A stretch of DNA of 64,000 nt from Rapana venosa. Its lineage: Eukaryota > Mollusca > Gastropoda > Neogastropoda > Muricidae. The stretch is from contig CM054165.1 of the NCBI GenBank assembly GCA_028751875.1, positions 30,653,654-30,717,653 on the forward strand, read 5' to 3'. The translations under genes were made by a program, and so were the position numbers. Position 1 is the stretch's first letter, and the number at the start of each line of letters is the position of its first letter. Positions 48,478 to 59,354 of this stretch are shown here, one piece after another. The notes under the pieces are model-generated. The model ran no database searches. It was given only the letters and a program-made list of their open reading frames with translations, and was not told where the DNA came from.

Positions 48478-48560
<83 letters not shown>
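48277..48560. repeat. GTAA, GTAT and GA microsatellites
   Basis: GTAA repeats at 48277-48332, TATG/TATA mixtures to about 48475, and about 39 GA units at 48480-48558. Confidence 0.93.
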
Positions 48561-48699
48561 GAAGGGAGTAAGGAGGGGGGGAGGGCGTCAAGGGAGATAC
48601 TTAGCTCAGATAGAAAAGGTACGGGACATTCTGAGGTATAGGAAAGGCTACCTTTTATTAGTTTAAACTGTGTTCAATATTTTAATAGAATTGAGGAAT

Positions 48700-50045
48700 A
48701 ATTTTATTGATTACCATCACTTATAAATCTGTTTCGCTCTGTCTCTCACACGGCATTCATACAACTCATTCAGTTTCATTTGCTCACAGCCCACAATTTT
48801 GCCACATCTGGTTACAATTTTGTTTACCACGTTTTTTTTGTTTTTGGCAAACAGGCCCCTGTACCAACACATCAAGGAGAAGGAAAGGACAGACTGGATA
48901 AAGCATCGGTAGAAATTCTGTAAAACTTTAACATTCACTTTAAGACTCCGGAGTTTTTGAAGGAAAAAGATGCAAGAATGGCATTTTCTATTTAAAAGAT
49001 CTGTATTAGCATTAAGGTTTAGTTTGTCATCAATAACAGTACCTATGTATTTGTATTCATGTACACGCTCAACCATTACACCATCAATATAAAGATTTGG
49101 TATGGGCTGAAGAATTTTGCGAAAATAAATTCACATCTCTTTAGTCTTTTTAACGTTAAGGTCGAGACAGTTCTGTTTGCACCAGGAGGAAAACTCCTCA
49201 GCTTGTGTAAAATACATGACATGAGATTTAGACAGATCTTCCAGAGCAGAGTCATCAGAATATTTGATTAAGGGTATAAGATCAGAACCAGTGCAGTCAT
49301 TAGTGTAAAGGGTGAAAAGGATAGGGGGCAGAACAGTGTCTTGAGGAGAACCAGCGGAAGTTGATCTTTGAGTAGATATGGCTTTTTGAAATCGGACAAA
49401 CTGTGTCCGGTCTGTCAAAAAGCTCACGATGCAGGGAACAAGCCGAGGACAGACATTTATTGAGAGCAGTTTGAGAGTTAAGAGATGGGGCTAATGGTAT
49501 TAAAGGCACAAGAGAAGTCAATGAAAAGTATACGAACAAAAGATTTTTCTAGGTGGGAATAGGCATTTATTTATTTATATTTTGAGGAGAATGGAATATG
49601 CATCGTAAGCTTTTTCATCTAGTCCCCGTGTGTATGCAATTGTGTCAATTTTGTTATCCATTCCCACCAGCACACAATGGCCTTCTCTTCCAAAAAGCGG
49701 AACGGGGTTTAACGAGTACGCAAGATGTTCTGCGTGCGTTCGCACACGGGGCCTCGGTTTATAGTCTCATCCGAAGGACTTTTGGGGAGAGTGGAGTCGG
49801 CGCTGATTTAACTCCAGAGGAAAAATCCTCTTGAACAAGAATCGAACCCGGGTCAGCAGATCACGAATACATTACTCTAACCACCAGGCCATCCCGCCCC
49901 CAGCATTATGCAGCAAGGTAAGTGTAGCATCATTGGTGCTTCCGTTGGCTTTGTGTGCAAATTGAAGAGGATCCAGATATGAGGAAGTGGAGAAAAGAAG
50001 CTGTTTCAGAATGATTCTTTTAAAACATGTCATCACTATCTAATG
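48700..50045 (-). mobile_element. Rex1-like LINE reverse transcriptase, split by a SINE
   Basis: From right to left the minus strand reads CFKRIILKQLLFSTSSYLDP, LQFAHKANGSTNDATLTLLH and then, past the SINE, YSHLEKSFVRILFIDFS, FLTDRTQFVRFQKAI, SAGSPQDTVLPPILFTLYTN, LIPLIKYSDDSALEDL, CLDLNVKKTKEM, YKYIGTVIDDKLNLNANT and RDRAKQIYK. These are consecutive RT motifs including the YxDD-like S-D-D. A few shifts remain (around 49130, 49425 and 49470). It is related to, but clearly distinct from, the element at 6370-9710. It is truncated at about 50045. Confidence 0.86.
49568..49902 (-). mobile_element. Type 1 SINE inserted in the Rex1-like LINE
   Basis: A box TGGCCTGGTGG (complement of 49881-49891), B box GGTTCGATTCT (complement of 49838-49848), body as in the other type 1 copies, and an ATAAAT tail at 49568-49580. 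The target duplication GCATT lies at 49563-49567 and 49903-49907. Removing the SINE and one GCATT joins the host LINE as LLHNAYSHLE without a shift. Confidence 0.92.
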
Positions 50046-50089
50046 CTACTTTTTGTTTGTTTAATACACGTTTTAGATCCTTTGTAAAC

Positions 50090-50806
50090 CAAGGCTTGTC
50101 AATGCTCTTTCCCACCCTCTTCAACATCTTCTTAGAGATGATAATGGCTGACGCACTTGAAAATCACGAGGGAACAGTCAGCATTGGAGGCAGGACAATT
50201 ACAAACTGACGTTTTGCTGACGACATTGACAGCCTAGCTGGAGTAGAGCAAGAGCTAGTCAACCTGTGAATCACCTTGATGAAGCCTCTTCAGCATATGG
50301 CATGCAGATCAGTGACTGATGCATTCCCTGATCATGTCCATATTTTGGTATGCATGTGAAACGTGGACCATAAAACAGCATACATTGAAAAAAAGGATAC
50401 AGGCAATGGAGATGAAGTGCTTTCGCAAATTCCTTGGTATCTTACACAGAGATCACATTACTGATGAGGAACTGAAGGCCAGAATTTTATTTTAAAAAAT
50501 CCACCATGGAGCCTATAAAGACCTCCTGACCAGTGAAAATATGCAAACTAAAGTGGTACGGGCACGTCACATGAACATCTGGACTGGCCAAGACTGTCCT
50601 ACAGAGAACAAACCAAGGAGGGAGGCAAAGAAGAGGCAGACAGAGAAAACGATGGGAAGACAACATCAGAGCGTGGACTGGCCTTGAGTGAAACGGATTG
50701 CTACAGAAAGCAGAGGACAGCAAGGAGTGAAGGAAGCTGGTTGCAAAATCTTCATGGGTGGCCCCACAGTCCAATGGACTACGAGATAGGTGAGGTGAGG
50801 TGAGCG
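50090..50806 (+). mobile_element. RTE-like LINE, RT C-terminal part and 3' tail
   Basis: It reads LSPTLFNIFLEMIMADALEN-like sequence at 50100-50165, then RFADDIDSLAGVEQELVNL (50210-50268) with the catalytic A-D-D. After an internal loss follow a C-E-T-W-T-I-like piece (50350), MKCFRKFLGILHRDHITDEE (50412-50475), HHGAYKDLLTSEN and a KWYGHVT-like piece. It ends in GGTGA repeats (50791-50805), the short tandem tail common in RTE elements. It is inactive. Confidence 0.8.
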
Positions 50807-51000
50807 CGTTAAGAGCTGGACAAAAATATATGCTATTACCCATCTATAAATCTTTGAAACAGATTATCTATGAATGTCTCCATTTGCGACAACTTCTTTC
50901 TATCACGCCTTATTTCCAAAAACCTGTCTTTATTCCCAATTGACTTCTCCTTGACTCTGAAGCTTAGGTGACTTCATCCTCTGCTAAAGAAATACAGGTG
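50807..51000. other. No feature recognised
   Basis: Clean, ordinary composition. Confidence 0.4.
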
Positions 51001-51640
51001 TGACTCAGTGTCCTTAGTATACTGAGCACTGATTAAAAAAAAAGACCAAGGTAAAGCAGTGTCCTCAGGTATATTGTTCCCTGGTTAACCAAGGCACCAA
51101 GAATATTGTTTCCTGGTTAACCAGTGCAGTGTCCTCAGGTATACTGTTTTCTGCTTAACCAATGAAATAAGGTAAAGGTGTCCAATAACCCAGGTTGTCG
51201 TAGGGATGTGAGGCGTCAGAGACCTCAACTTCTCTAGGGGCCAGCATACTGAGGGAGGCGCCCATCTCCTCTCCCCCACTGCTTTACCTTTCCTGACCCT
51301 AAAGAGGGCAGGTACCCATTGACAGCTGGGTGAACTAAGGGACTGTACTGAAGCCAAGGCGCGCAAACGGCTACCAATCCAAGTGGTAGCAACGCTCAAT
51401 GCTGCTTAACCTTAGCTGGGAAAAGTGAATGCTCTGACCACTGAGCCATCCCGTCCCCAGTGCAGTGTCATCAGGTGTACTCTCCCCCTGGTTAACCAAA
51501 GCACCACGTGTCATCAGGTGTACTCTCCCTTAAGCTTGGTTAACCAAAGCACCACGTGTCATCAGGTGTACTCTCCCTTGGTTAACCAAAGCACCATGTG
51601 TCATCAGGTGTACTCTCCCTTGGTTAACCAATGCAGGCCT
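51001..51640. repeat. Minisatellite, unit about 42 bp, interrupted by a SINE
   Basis: Units carry GTCATCAGGTGTACTCTCCC and TTGGTTAACCAAAGCACC. Four clear units lie at 51466-51635. More diverged units (CAGTGTCCTCAGGTATA, CTGGTTAACCA) lie at 51005-51160, separated by the SINE at 51165-51460. Confidence 0.85.
51165..51460 (-). mobile_element. tRNA-derived SINE (type 3)
   Basis: The minus strand starts with GGGACGGGATGGCTCAGTGG, containing the A box (complement of 51438-51448). The body includes GAGGCGCCCATCTCCTCTCC on the plus strand at 51254-51273. The B box is not obvious. Relatives lie at 61435-61690 and 61840-62130. Confidence 0.72.
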
Positions 51641-52058
51641 CACCCAGTATCCTCAGAATGGTGTCTTCCACCTAGCCATCATTCTGTACATCTAAGACAC
51701 GGTGAAAAGCTCAAGTCTAAATTTGCAGCAATTTACACTAAGACAACATAATTATTTAATACGTAATAAGCATCTTCCATCAACAAGACATTGCCAAACC
51801 TTAAGCAGAAGAAGGATAGCCACGCACTTCATATCAAAAAGTTTGCAAAAAACAAAAACACTGGTAAATTAAGCAAGCAAATAACACAGAATAAAGTAAA
51901 ATACACAAAGCCAATACGCAATGTATACCAGTGTAAAAGAAATGTGGTACAAAGTACATTGTAAAGAAGAGATAAAGTTAAAAGAAAACCTTACACAAAT
52001 GACAGAAAAATACGCTGATTTACGTACAGGCTGTAGTCATTATTGTTGACTGTTTCAT
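51641..52058. other. AT-rich 5' flank or intron of receptor C
   Basis: No frame or repeat. A pyrimidine-rich stretch before 52068 fits an intron end. Confidence 0.5.
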
Positions 52059-52068
52059 TTGGTAGCAG

Positions 52069-55000
52069 ATACATGTGGCAATGAAGCAAAACAAACAGGG
52101 CAACTTCTGCTCATCATGACATCAAACTCATCTGGCTACATCACAGTTGCTAAAAATGATTGTTTCTCTGAGTCTCCACTCCTGAAAAAGATTGTAACTG
52201 TCCCAGCTGAAAATACTGTCTTTGTCAGCATCAAGGAAACCGGGGCATATACTGTAGATGTCGATTTGTACCGTTACTTCCTGGAGTATGATGCTGATAC
52301 TGGTCTTTCTAGACAAAAATGTCAACTGGTGTGGTATAGAAAGTTCACTACGAATCTGACTTTCTCCATGTGTTTCAAGCAACAAAGTTTACTGTAGAAT
52401 TTTCTATTGGTGATTGTGCCAACACAGACTACTTTAAACTGTTCTTTTCTTTTGTTCATGAAAATAGTGTCATGCAAAAGCTGCCCAATGGTCAGTGGAA
52501 CTGTTCTGTCAGCTACTATCCCAGCATCCATCACCACGTGGCTTGCAATCACAAAACAGAGTGTGAAGATGGACGGGATGAAACAGAACACTGTCCCTTC
52601 AGCAGCCCTGAATGTCAGGGACTGGTGGCACTCTGCAGTCAGTGCTATCGTTTTGTCCAGGGTGTGTATACACCTCCTGACAAAGAGACAGGGAATTATC
52701 TGAAGATAGGCACTGAGTATTGTAAATCAATGGGTGAAACATTTAGTTTCCCAAAGTGCCCATTTGATTGGCCTCAAGCTCTTTTTCATTCATTGAGAAG
52801 ACACAACATTTTTGTTGGATTCTATGGCAATGACTTGTCATTACCTTCTATGTATAGGCATGCAATGCTAGATGATAAAACAGTCATCCATCATCCTTTA
52901 TCATTTTTTGTATTACAGAGCGGAGAAAAACAATGCTGTTATATACATGATGATATGTTTAACCAGGCACCATGCTTTCCATCAGCCTACAGAATGGAAA
53001 GTAGTATAGGAGTGAGTTGTGAGCTGAGGGTAAACAGGACTGAAGAAAACGGTCCTCACTCTCAGAAGGTGTCCTCAATTAGCAGACACTTTCCTTTGCC
53101 CTCAGAACAACAGGACATGACAGTGTGTGCCACAGGTCACATGACATACACAGCCTTTTTCTGCGGTTCTGATATCTATAGAGTCTGCAGTTATGAACAA
53201 TCCCTGTCGTGTCATGTCCCTGGCAAATCTCCAGGCTTTGATCATCCATCTCTAGCAGTCAACCATGTCTTGTTCCCCTTATTCCAATGCAGCGATGAAC
53301 AGTTCATCTTGTCCTACTCACTGATATGTGACTTCATAGCTGATTGTCAGGACAAGACAGATGAATCTCTGTGTAAACATCCTGTGTGTCTCAACACCTT
53401 CACCTGTACGAGTGGTCAGTGTGTTTCTTACAGCAAGGTCTGTGACCAGATCCCCCACTGCCAGGACGAATCTGATGAAAACAGCTGTGATGAATTTATT
53501 CAGGTAGTAATTAGAGACATTTACTTTCCTTTTCAAGCTTTGATCAACTTTGATTCCGTCAGACTGTTTACATTAGTCCCTGTTTATTCTAATGACTCCT
53601 GTCCTGACAGCCATTACCGGTGTCCTAGTAATTTCACCGACTGTCTGCCTGTCTACACACGGTGCAATGGGATGTTTGACTGCCTGGACCACCAGGATGA
53701 AGAAGGATGTGAGGACCTGAGGTGTCCAGGGTTTTTCAGGTGCAGAGTGTCCATGCTTTGCATTCATCATGACCATCTGTGTGACGGCTGGCCTCACTGT
53801 GCACTGCGTGATGACGAATTATTCTGTGACACAACTTGTCCTGTGGGTTGTGCCTGTCAAGGTCACACCTTTCTGTGTGTGCAGCCTTTCTCCACCACAC
53901 TCTTCCCTCAGCTCCGTTACCTGGATGCCACAGGTTCTGGTATGACACTGTCTGACGTCAATCCTCATGACCTCCTTTTTCATCTGATTCTGGCCAGGTG
54001 TGCATTGGCTCTCCTGCCTCCTCTCCTGCTGTCCAATTTGAGGATTCTGGACCTCAGTGACAATCAACTGCAATCCTTCAACGTGACTTCTCTTCTTAGT
54101 TTACACAATCTGCAGGCCTTGTTTCTGTCTAAAAATCCTCTGACGTCAATCCACGTTGATGATACAGCTGACTTAAGGCAAGGCACACTCACAGAGCTAG
54201 ATTTGTCATATACATCCTACAGGTCTGTGAAGAAAAGTACTTCTCCCTGTTTATTAGATTGCAGAAACTGAACCTTACTTCTACATCCATTCACACAATT
54301 GCCCCCAATGCATTCCAGTCTATGCCACACTTGACAGCACTACATATGGAGGGCAGCCCTATTGACCAGTTCCCCCCTGACCTATTCAAAGACCTCAATC
54401 ATCTACGCCTCATAGTCACAGACAACTATAAACTGTGCTGTGATGAGATACTGTCTTGTAGCTCTGCCGATGTGTCTTGCCATGCTCCAAAAAGCGCTCT
54501 GTCATCCTGCAAGGATTTGTTGCAGTCCTGGACATACCGTGGCTTTCTGTGGCTGATAGCCTGCCTGTCAGTGACTGGTAACGTCTTCTGTTTCTGTGTA
54601 CGTTTATTTGCAAAGAGCATGGCTCTTCAAGCGGCTTCAGTGTCTTTGTCACCAATCTTACCATGTCTGATTTTCTGATGGGTGTATATATTGCGATCAT
54701 AGGAATAGCTGATGAGCAGTTCCGTGGAACATATCTCCATCATGATAGCACATGGAAAAGCAGCGTGATGTGTAAGGTGGCTGGAGTTTTGTCCCTGTTT
54801 TCCAGTGAAGTATCAGCTCTGATCATTTGGGTCATCACACTGGACCGTTTTGTGGTTCTCCATTTTCCCTTCAGCACATTGCGGTTTGACAGAGTGTCGG
54901 CAGCAGTGGCTTGTCTGCTGATCTGGCTTGTTGGCTGGTGTTTGGCCATGGTTCCCCTGCTTCCAGTGACCCTGCACTGGAATTTCTATGGTCAGACAGG

Positions 55001-55449
55001 TATCTGCATTCCACTGCCAGTTACAACACGGGGGTTTAAAGGAAGGTATTTCTCTTTCTCTGTTCTCATTGGGGTTTAACTTTGTTTTGTTTTTGTTTAT
55101 TTCTGTAGGGCAGGCTCTTATCTACTGGTCCATACAAACCAACGCCATGAAAACCAGCACAGGTAAAGCATCTCGAGATATGGTCATAGCTCGCAGACTG
55201 ATCACTGTGGCAGTGACAGATTTCATGTGCTGGTTTCCCATTGGGATTTGTGGACTGTTGGCACTGGCTGGTGCTGCAATACCTGGAGAAGTCAACGTAG
55301 CTCTGGCTATTTTCGTGCTCCCCTTGAACTCTGCTGTGAATCCTTTCATGTACACATTCAACACACTAGCAGAGAAGCGGAAGAAGTCAGCGGAAGCAAA
55401 ACTTGTAAAATGGCTGGAATCTCATGCTGAAGTAGCCACCAGCCCATAG
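52069..55449 (+). CDS. GRL101-like LDLa/CTLD/LRR seven-helix receptor, copy C
   Basis: About 1125 codons, starting after a good acceptor (pyrimidine-rich stretch then GGTAGCAG, ending at 52068). The first exon is not seen. Order: N-terminal ectodomain (52069-52490), LDLa (52500-52600; CEDGRDETEHC), degenerate C-type-lectin-like domain (52620-53030), LDLa modules at 53285-53370, 53390-53490, 53600-53710 and 53725-53830, a cysteine cap (CPVGCACQGHTFLC), leucine-rich repeats (53890-54420), then seven helices (54540-55370). The helices keep N in TM1 (TGNVF), D in TM2 (LTMSDFLMG), LDRF after TM3 and NPFMY in TM7. Signalling residues are thus conserved, unlike in receptor B. One-base shifts lie near 52365, 54235, 54640 and 55072. 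The last adds a base in a G run. It may be a live gene with consensus errors, or a young pseudogene. It lies in inverted orientation to A and B and is clearly more distant. Confidence 0.88.
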
Positions 55450-55669
55450 GATTAACCAGTCACTCCTGTGTTGTGTGTGTGTGTGCCTGTAGTCATGCTG
55501 CAGGCTGTGGTTTGGAACTAGAAATATTCTCTGTTACTGACCATAGCAAACACTGTACAGAAACCAGCAGTGTGGCTGGAGGACATGTTTTCAAAAGTAG
55601 GCAGTTCTTGGTTCTCAAATGCCATGTTTTCATCTACACACTAGTATGTACGTGTAGAAAAGATAGCTG

Positions 55670-55675
55670 AATAAA
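55670..55675 (+). promoter_or_regulatory. Possible polyadenylation signal of receptor C
   Basis: AATAAA about 220 bases after the receptor C stop codon, with no closer canonical signal seen. Confidence 0.5.
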
Positions 55676-55739
55676 AGTGGATGAGATTAATTCAAACAAC
55701 CATAATAAAACAGAAACTAAAGGCCAGGCACTTCAGCAC

Positions 55740-55985
55740 GGGAGACCAAAATGATGCTTTGTCACAGTGTTTTTATGGAAAGTGTCTTGCTGGTAGGTAC
55801 CACAGAGGATGAGTGAGGTTTCAGTCACTGCCGGGACCTCTGAAGAGTGCTCAACCAGGAGCCGAAACTCGCGTCGGGTCAGGCCAAAGGCATGGTCCTT
55901 ACGCAATTATTCCTGAAATGCTGCCTTCAAGGTTTTATCTTGAGGTGAAATGTTTTCGAATCTTTGACAAAAATCATTTTTTATG
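55740..55985. other. Possible dispersed repeat, unnamed
   Basis: Contains GGAGCCGAAACTCGCGTCGG (55858-55877) and a TTCAAGGTTTTATCTTGAGG stretch. No second copy is seen in this window, so repeat status is a guess from general resemblance to interspersed elements. Confidence 0.3.
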
Positions 55986-56017
55986 ATGATAATGAAGTTG
56001 TATCTGGTTACTTGCAC

Positions 56018-56145
56018 TTATTTTTTTATATACATATATACACACACACATATATTATATATATAATATATATACATATATATTATATATATATATATAT
56101 AATATATATAATATATACGAGAGAGAGAGAGAGAGAGAGAGAGAG
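56018..56145. repeat. AT and GA microsatellites
   Basis: TATA-alternating stretch at 56028-56117, followed by about 13 GA units. Confidence 0.88.
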
Positions 56146-56149
56146 CAGA

Positions 56150-56345
56150 GCAGGTCAGGTCAGGTCAGGTCAGAGGTGTTCTCTGCTACTGGTAACCACG
56201 TCAGCTAGCACTGCTTCTCAAACCCTCCGTTTAGTTTCCCAGCCAAAGTTCATGACTGGCAGCTGGCAGGGTGTGGATATAAATAAACAGGGCAAAAGGA
56301 AAGGCAGCACTAGGGGCTTGCAGCTGTAGCCGTGTTCAGCCGTAA
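56150..56345 (+). repeat. Dispersed repeat (type R), copy 2
   Basis: Starts with GGTCA pentamers (56152-56172), then CTACTGGTAACCACGTCAGC, CTTCTCAAACCCTCCG and a late GCAGCTGTAGCCGTGTTCAGC stretch, in the same order as 12385-12640. Confidence 0.6.
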
Positions 56346-57160
56346 ATTACCCTTGTGTCTTTCACACATCCTCTTGCACAGTGAATTGTTTAAAAATGAC
56401 AAGCAAAGCACTTTTTAAAATGAGCTTTAAACGAGCTTTCTTTTGACTCCAAACTCCATGTACTTTCTTTCATACTGGTTGATGTGACAGCAGTTCAAAC
56501 AGACATGAAGATAAACAAGAGAGGTGCAGGAAGAAAAACAATCACAAAAAAGACATTTCTAACTCTCTCTCTAAAAAAGCACATACTTATATTATATAAA
56601 CAATGAACATAGAGAAAACATTGAATATGTCTGCATGCAGACTAACCTTTTTGGGGGGCTGCGGAATTTAACCTGTTGGCAGAACGAGGCCATAAATAAA
56701 CACACCGTAGGGGCTACCGGCTACCGCGCGCGGCCAGCGCCGTGAGAGGCAGGGTGATGGAGAGTGTGGGGAGAGAGTCTGCCGCAGTCATTAGTATCAG
56801 CTATCTGACTTCTCTATAAACACTCCTGCTGGTCAGGCGTTACAGCACGTACACAGTCTACTGTTTCATCAGCTTTTAGCGGTATCCTTGCTACAGCTGA
56901 AGGTTTGTTCATGAACCAATTCCAGTACAGCTCATAATTATAACCCCGAGAACACAGTAGAAAACAAATGTCTTGTCAGTATCCTATACTGTCATCAAGC
57001 CAAGATACCTCACAAATGGCTCAGGTTTTTATTTCACTGATGTTTCTGATACTATTCAAAAAGCATTTTCTGATCCTGTTAAGAAATTGTTGTGATCAAA
57101 TGTTTATCTACTTATCAGTCCTGTGTTGTGTAAAAAAAAACCAACCAAATTCACACAGGC
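56346..57160. other. No gene recognised
   Basis: Clean sequence, no supported frame. A GCGCGCGGCC stretch lies at about 56725. Confidence 0.5.
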
Positions 57161-57420
57161 CCTAATTTAACATCAAAGAACACCAAAAAAAAGCGGGAAA
57201 AACACCACACACATAAATTTTTACAAAATGCATAACACGGGAACTAATTTTAAAAAAGCACATGGTCTTACCCCTTTTCCTTAAAAAAAAAATAAGAAAA
57301 AAAAAACCACACCCCACAGACGCACGCACACCACATACGCACCACACACACAACACAAAACAACAAAAAACCCAACACACACACAAATCATAAAACATTA
57401 CGCAACCAACCACACATACC
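57161..57420. other. A/C-rich poor-consensus stretch
   Basis: CA-rich sequence with homopolymer errors, leading into the C block. Confidence 0.6.
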
Positions 57421-57645
57421 CCCAGAACTCTCCCCCCCCCCCCTTTTTTCCTCGCTTGGGCCCCAAAACCCTCCCCCCCCCCAAAAACCCCCCCCCCCCT
57501 TTTCCTTCCCCCCCCCCCCCCCCACCCCCCAAAAACCCCCCCCCCCCCCCCCACCCCCCCCCCCCCCCCCCCCCCCCCAAAACCCCCCCCCCCTCCCCCC
57601 CCCCACCCCCCCCCCCCCCCCCCACCCCCCCCCCCCCCCCCCCCC

Positions 57646-57699
<54 letters not shown>

Positions 57700-57705
57700 T
57701 TCCCT
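57421..57705. other. Poly-C block, probable sequencing or assembly artefact
   Basis: About 280 bases, nearly all C with occasional A or T. The proline- and glycine-rich frames here are ignored. Confidence 0.85.
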
Positions 57706-58079
57706 TCTTCTCTCTCTCTTCTCTCTCTCTTATTCAGTCTCCTTTTTTAGGGTTGCTAAGATTACTTACTTACTTACTTACTTCTTTACAAAACACAAAC
57801 CCCAACCACACACCACACACACACTAACACCAGCCGTTCGTATCTGGGAAACACCATGTTTGAAAAAAAAAATTTTAAAATTATTAACCTAATTAGCTGT
57901 AAAACCCGCACCACAAACAAAAAAAGGTTTTAAAGTTTTGTTCACTAAAGTATGAGTACGAAACAAATCAAGTAGACATCCAGCAGAAAATGAAAAATAA
58001 CCCTTTCAAAAAAAAATGCCCCCGCTAAAGACAGCAAAGAAGGAATTGGGGCACCGCGGACGCTGGATTGACCCCTGCC
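57706..58079. other. CT and CTTA repeats, then unassigned poor consensus
   Basis: CT-rich at 57705-57732, ACTT tetranucleotides at 57763-57786, no gene. Confidence 0.55.
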
Positions 58080-58545
58080 GGCGGGCCTTTTAGATAGCAC
58101 CAGATGTATTTGGGTTACGGGAAAGTGCAGCCGAAAAACTAAAGATGGGGTTTTTCCTGTTTTGGCACCGTGCACATCCCGTGCATGGGGGCGATGGAAA
58201 CTAGTTCATCAGTCTGGGAAGACAGCCCCATCTGGGAAAAGGAAAAACTTTGATTTAAAACCCCTCCGCTCCCTTGCGGCCAAACCTTTATAAAAAGGCT
58301 TCAGGAGTTAACCCCTGAGGAAAATCGGGAGTCTGGGTTTAAAGCAGAGACTTTTCCCTTCCGAGAAAACTGGAACCATGTAAATGGGAAATTTCCCTTT
58401 CCCCAATGGGACCATTCCAGCGACGGGGAGAAGGAAGGTCTGTGAAAGGGGTAACACTTGCCCCCTATACTGACTGCCCCAGGCTTTGCACCTGGAGAGG
58501 TCACTCCAGCTCCTTGCAGCATCAGCAAACACGGAAGCACGTCTA
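58080..58545 (+). repeat. Dispersed repeat (type R), copy 3
   Basis: Contains CAGTCTGGGAAGACAGCCCC, CCTCCGCTCCCTTGCGGCC (58264-58282), AAATCGGGAGTCTGGGTT and GGTAACACTTGCCCCC, in the same order as 12450-12760. The consensus is poor. Confidence 0.6.
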
Positions 58546-59354
58546 TCGGTTTAATTGAATAGTCTTTGGCGTAATAAATTTTGTAATAACAAAAAAATAG
58601 TTTTCAAAACAGAAAAAATCAAAACAAAAATTTAAAAAAAAAAAAAAAAAATAAAATAAAAAATGAAATTAAAAATAATACAAAAAATCAATAAATGCCC
58701 TAAAGGACTTAACAATAAACCCTTAGAATTAAAATTTTTAACTAACTTTTTCAAAATTTCTTCAAAAATTTCTCAGAAAAGCAGGAGATGAGGTTTTAAC
58801 TTCTCACATTAAAGTATGTATGAGTTTTTGAAATATATTCACCACAAAAGCATTAACATCCTTGTTTAATTTTTGTTGTGAAGCTTTTAATCTTATCCTA
58901 AAAAATAATCCCTTGGGTTGTTTTTTTTACAGCTTTTTTATAAATCTTAAGTCTTCAATTATTCAACTACACTATTCACATTAAGTTAATGTAAAAGCCG
59001 ATTTTTTTTGCTGATACTTTCTATATTTTTTTTTAAGGATGCTTCTTCTAACAACCGAAAACCCCTGCAAGGGAAAAGAGGGACATCGTTCTGTAACCCA
59101 GCATGCATGCAGGGAACCCCACGCAACCACACACAAAAGTAGTCTCTCTCTCTCTCTCTCTCTTCTCTCTCTTCTCTCTCTCTCCTCTCCCCTTCTTTTT
59201 CTCTATCTCACTATTCGTCTCCTATTTAAGGATCTCGGGTATCATTTTAAAGTGAAAGACGTTAAAAATTGAAGACTTCTTACTTACTTACTTACTCTTT
59301 TGGCGTGGGGTAAACGCCGGGGGTTGTTTGTGGGGGGGTTTGGATTCACCGGGG
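58546..59354. other. A/T-rich stretch with CT and TTAC repeats, no gene
   Basis: A-rich run at 58625-58660, CT repeats at 59143-59190, TTAC repeats at 59279-59297. Confidence 0.55.

Noticed and set aside
55072..55110. Short intron in receptor C (GTTTAAC ... TTTCTGTAG)
   Set aside because: It would be only about 35 bases, and the sequence in the other frame encodes the expected TM5 residues. A one-base shift is simpler.
57456..57827. Proline-rich frame of 123 residues
   Set aside because: It is a translation of the poly-C block.
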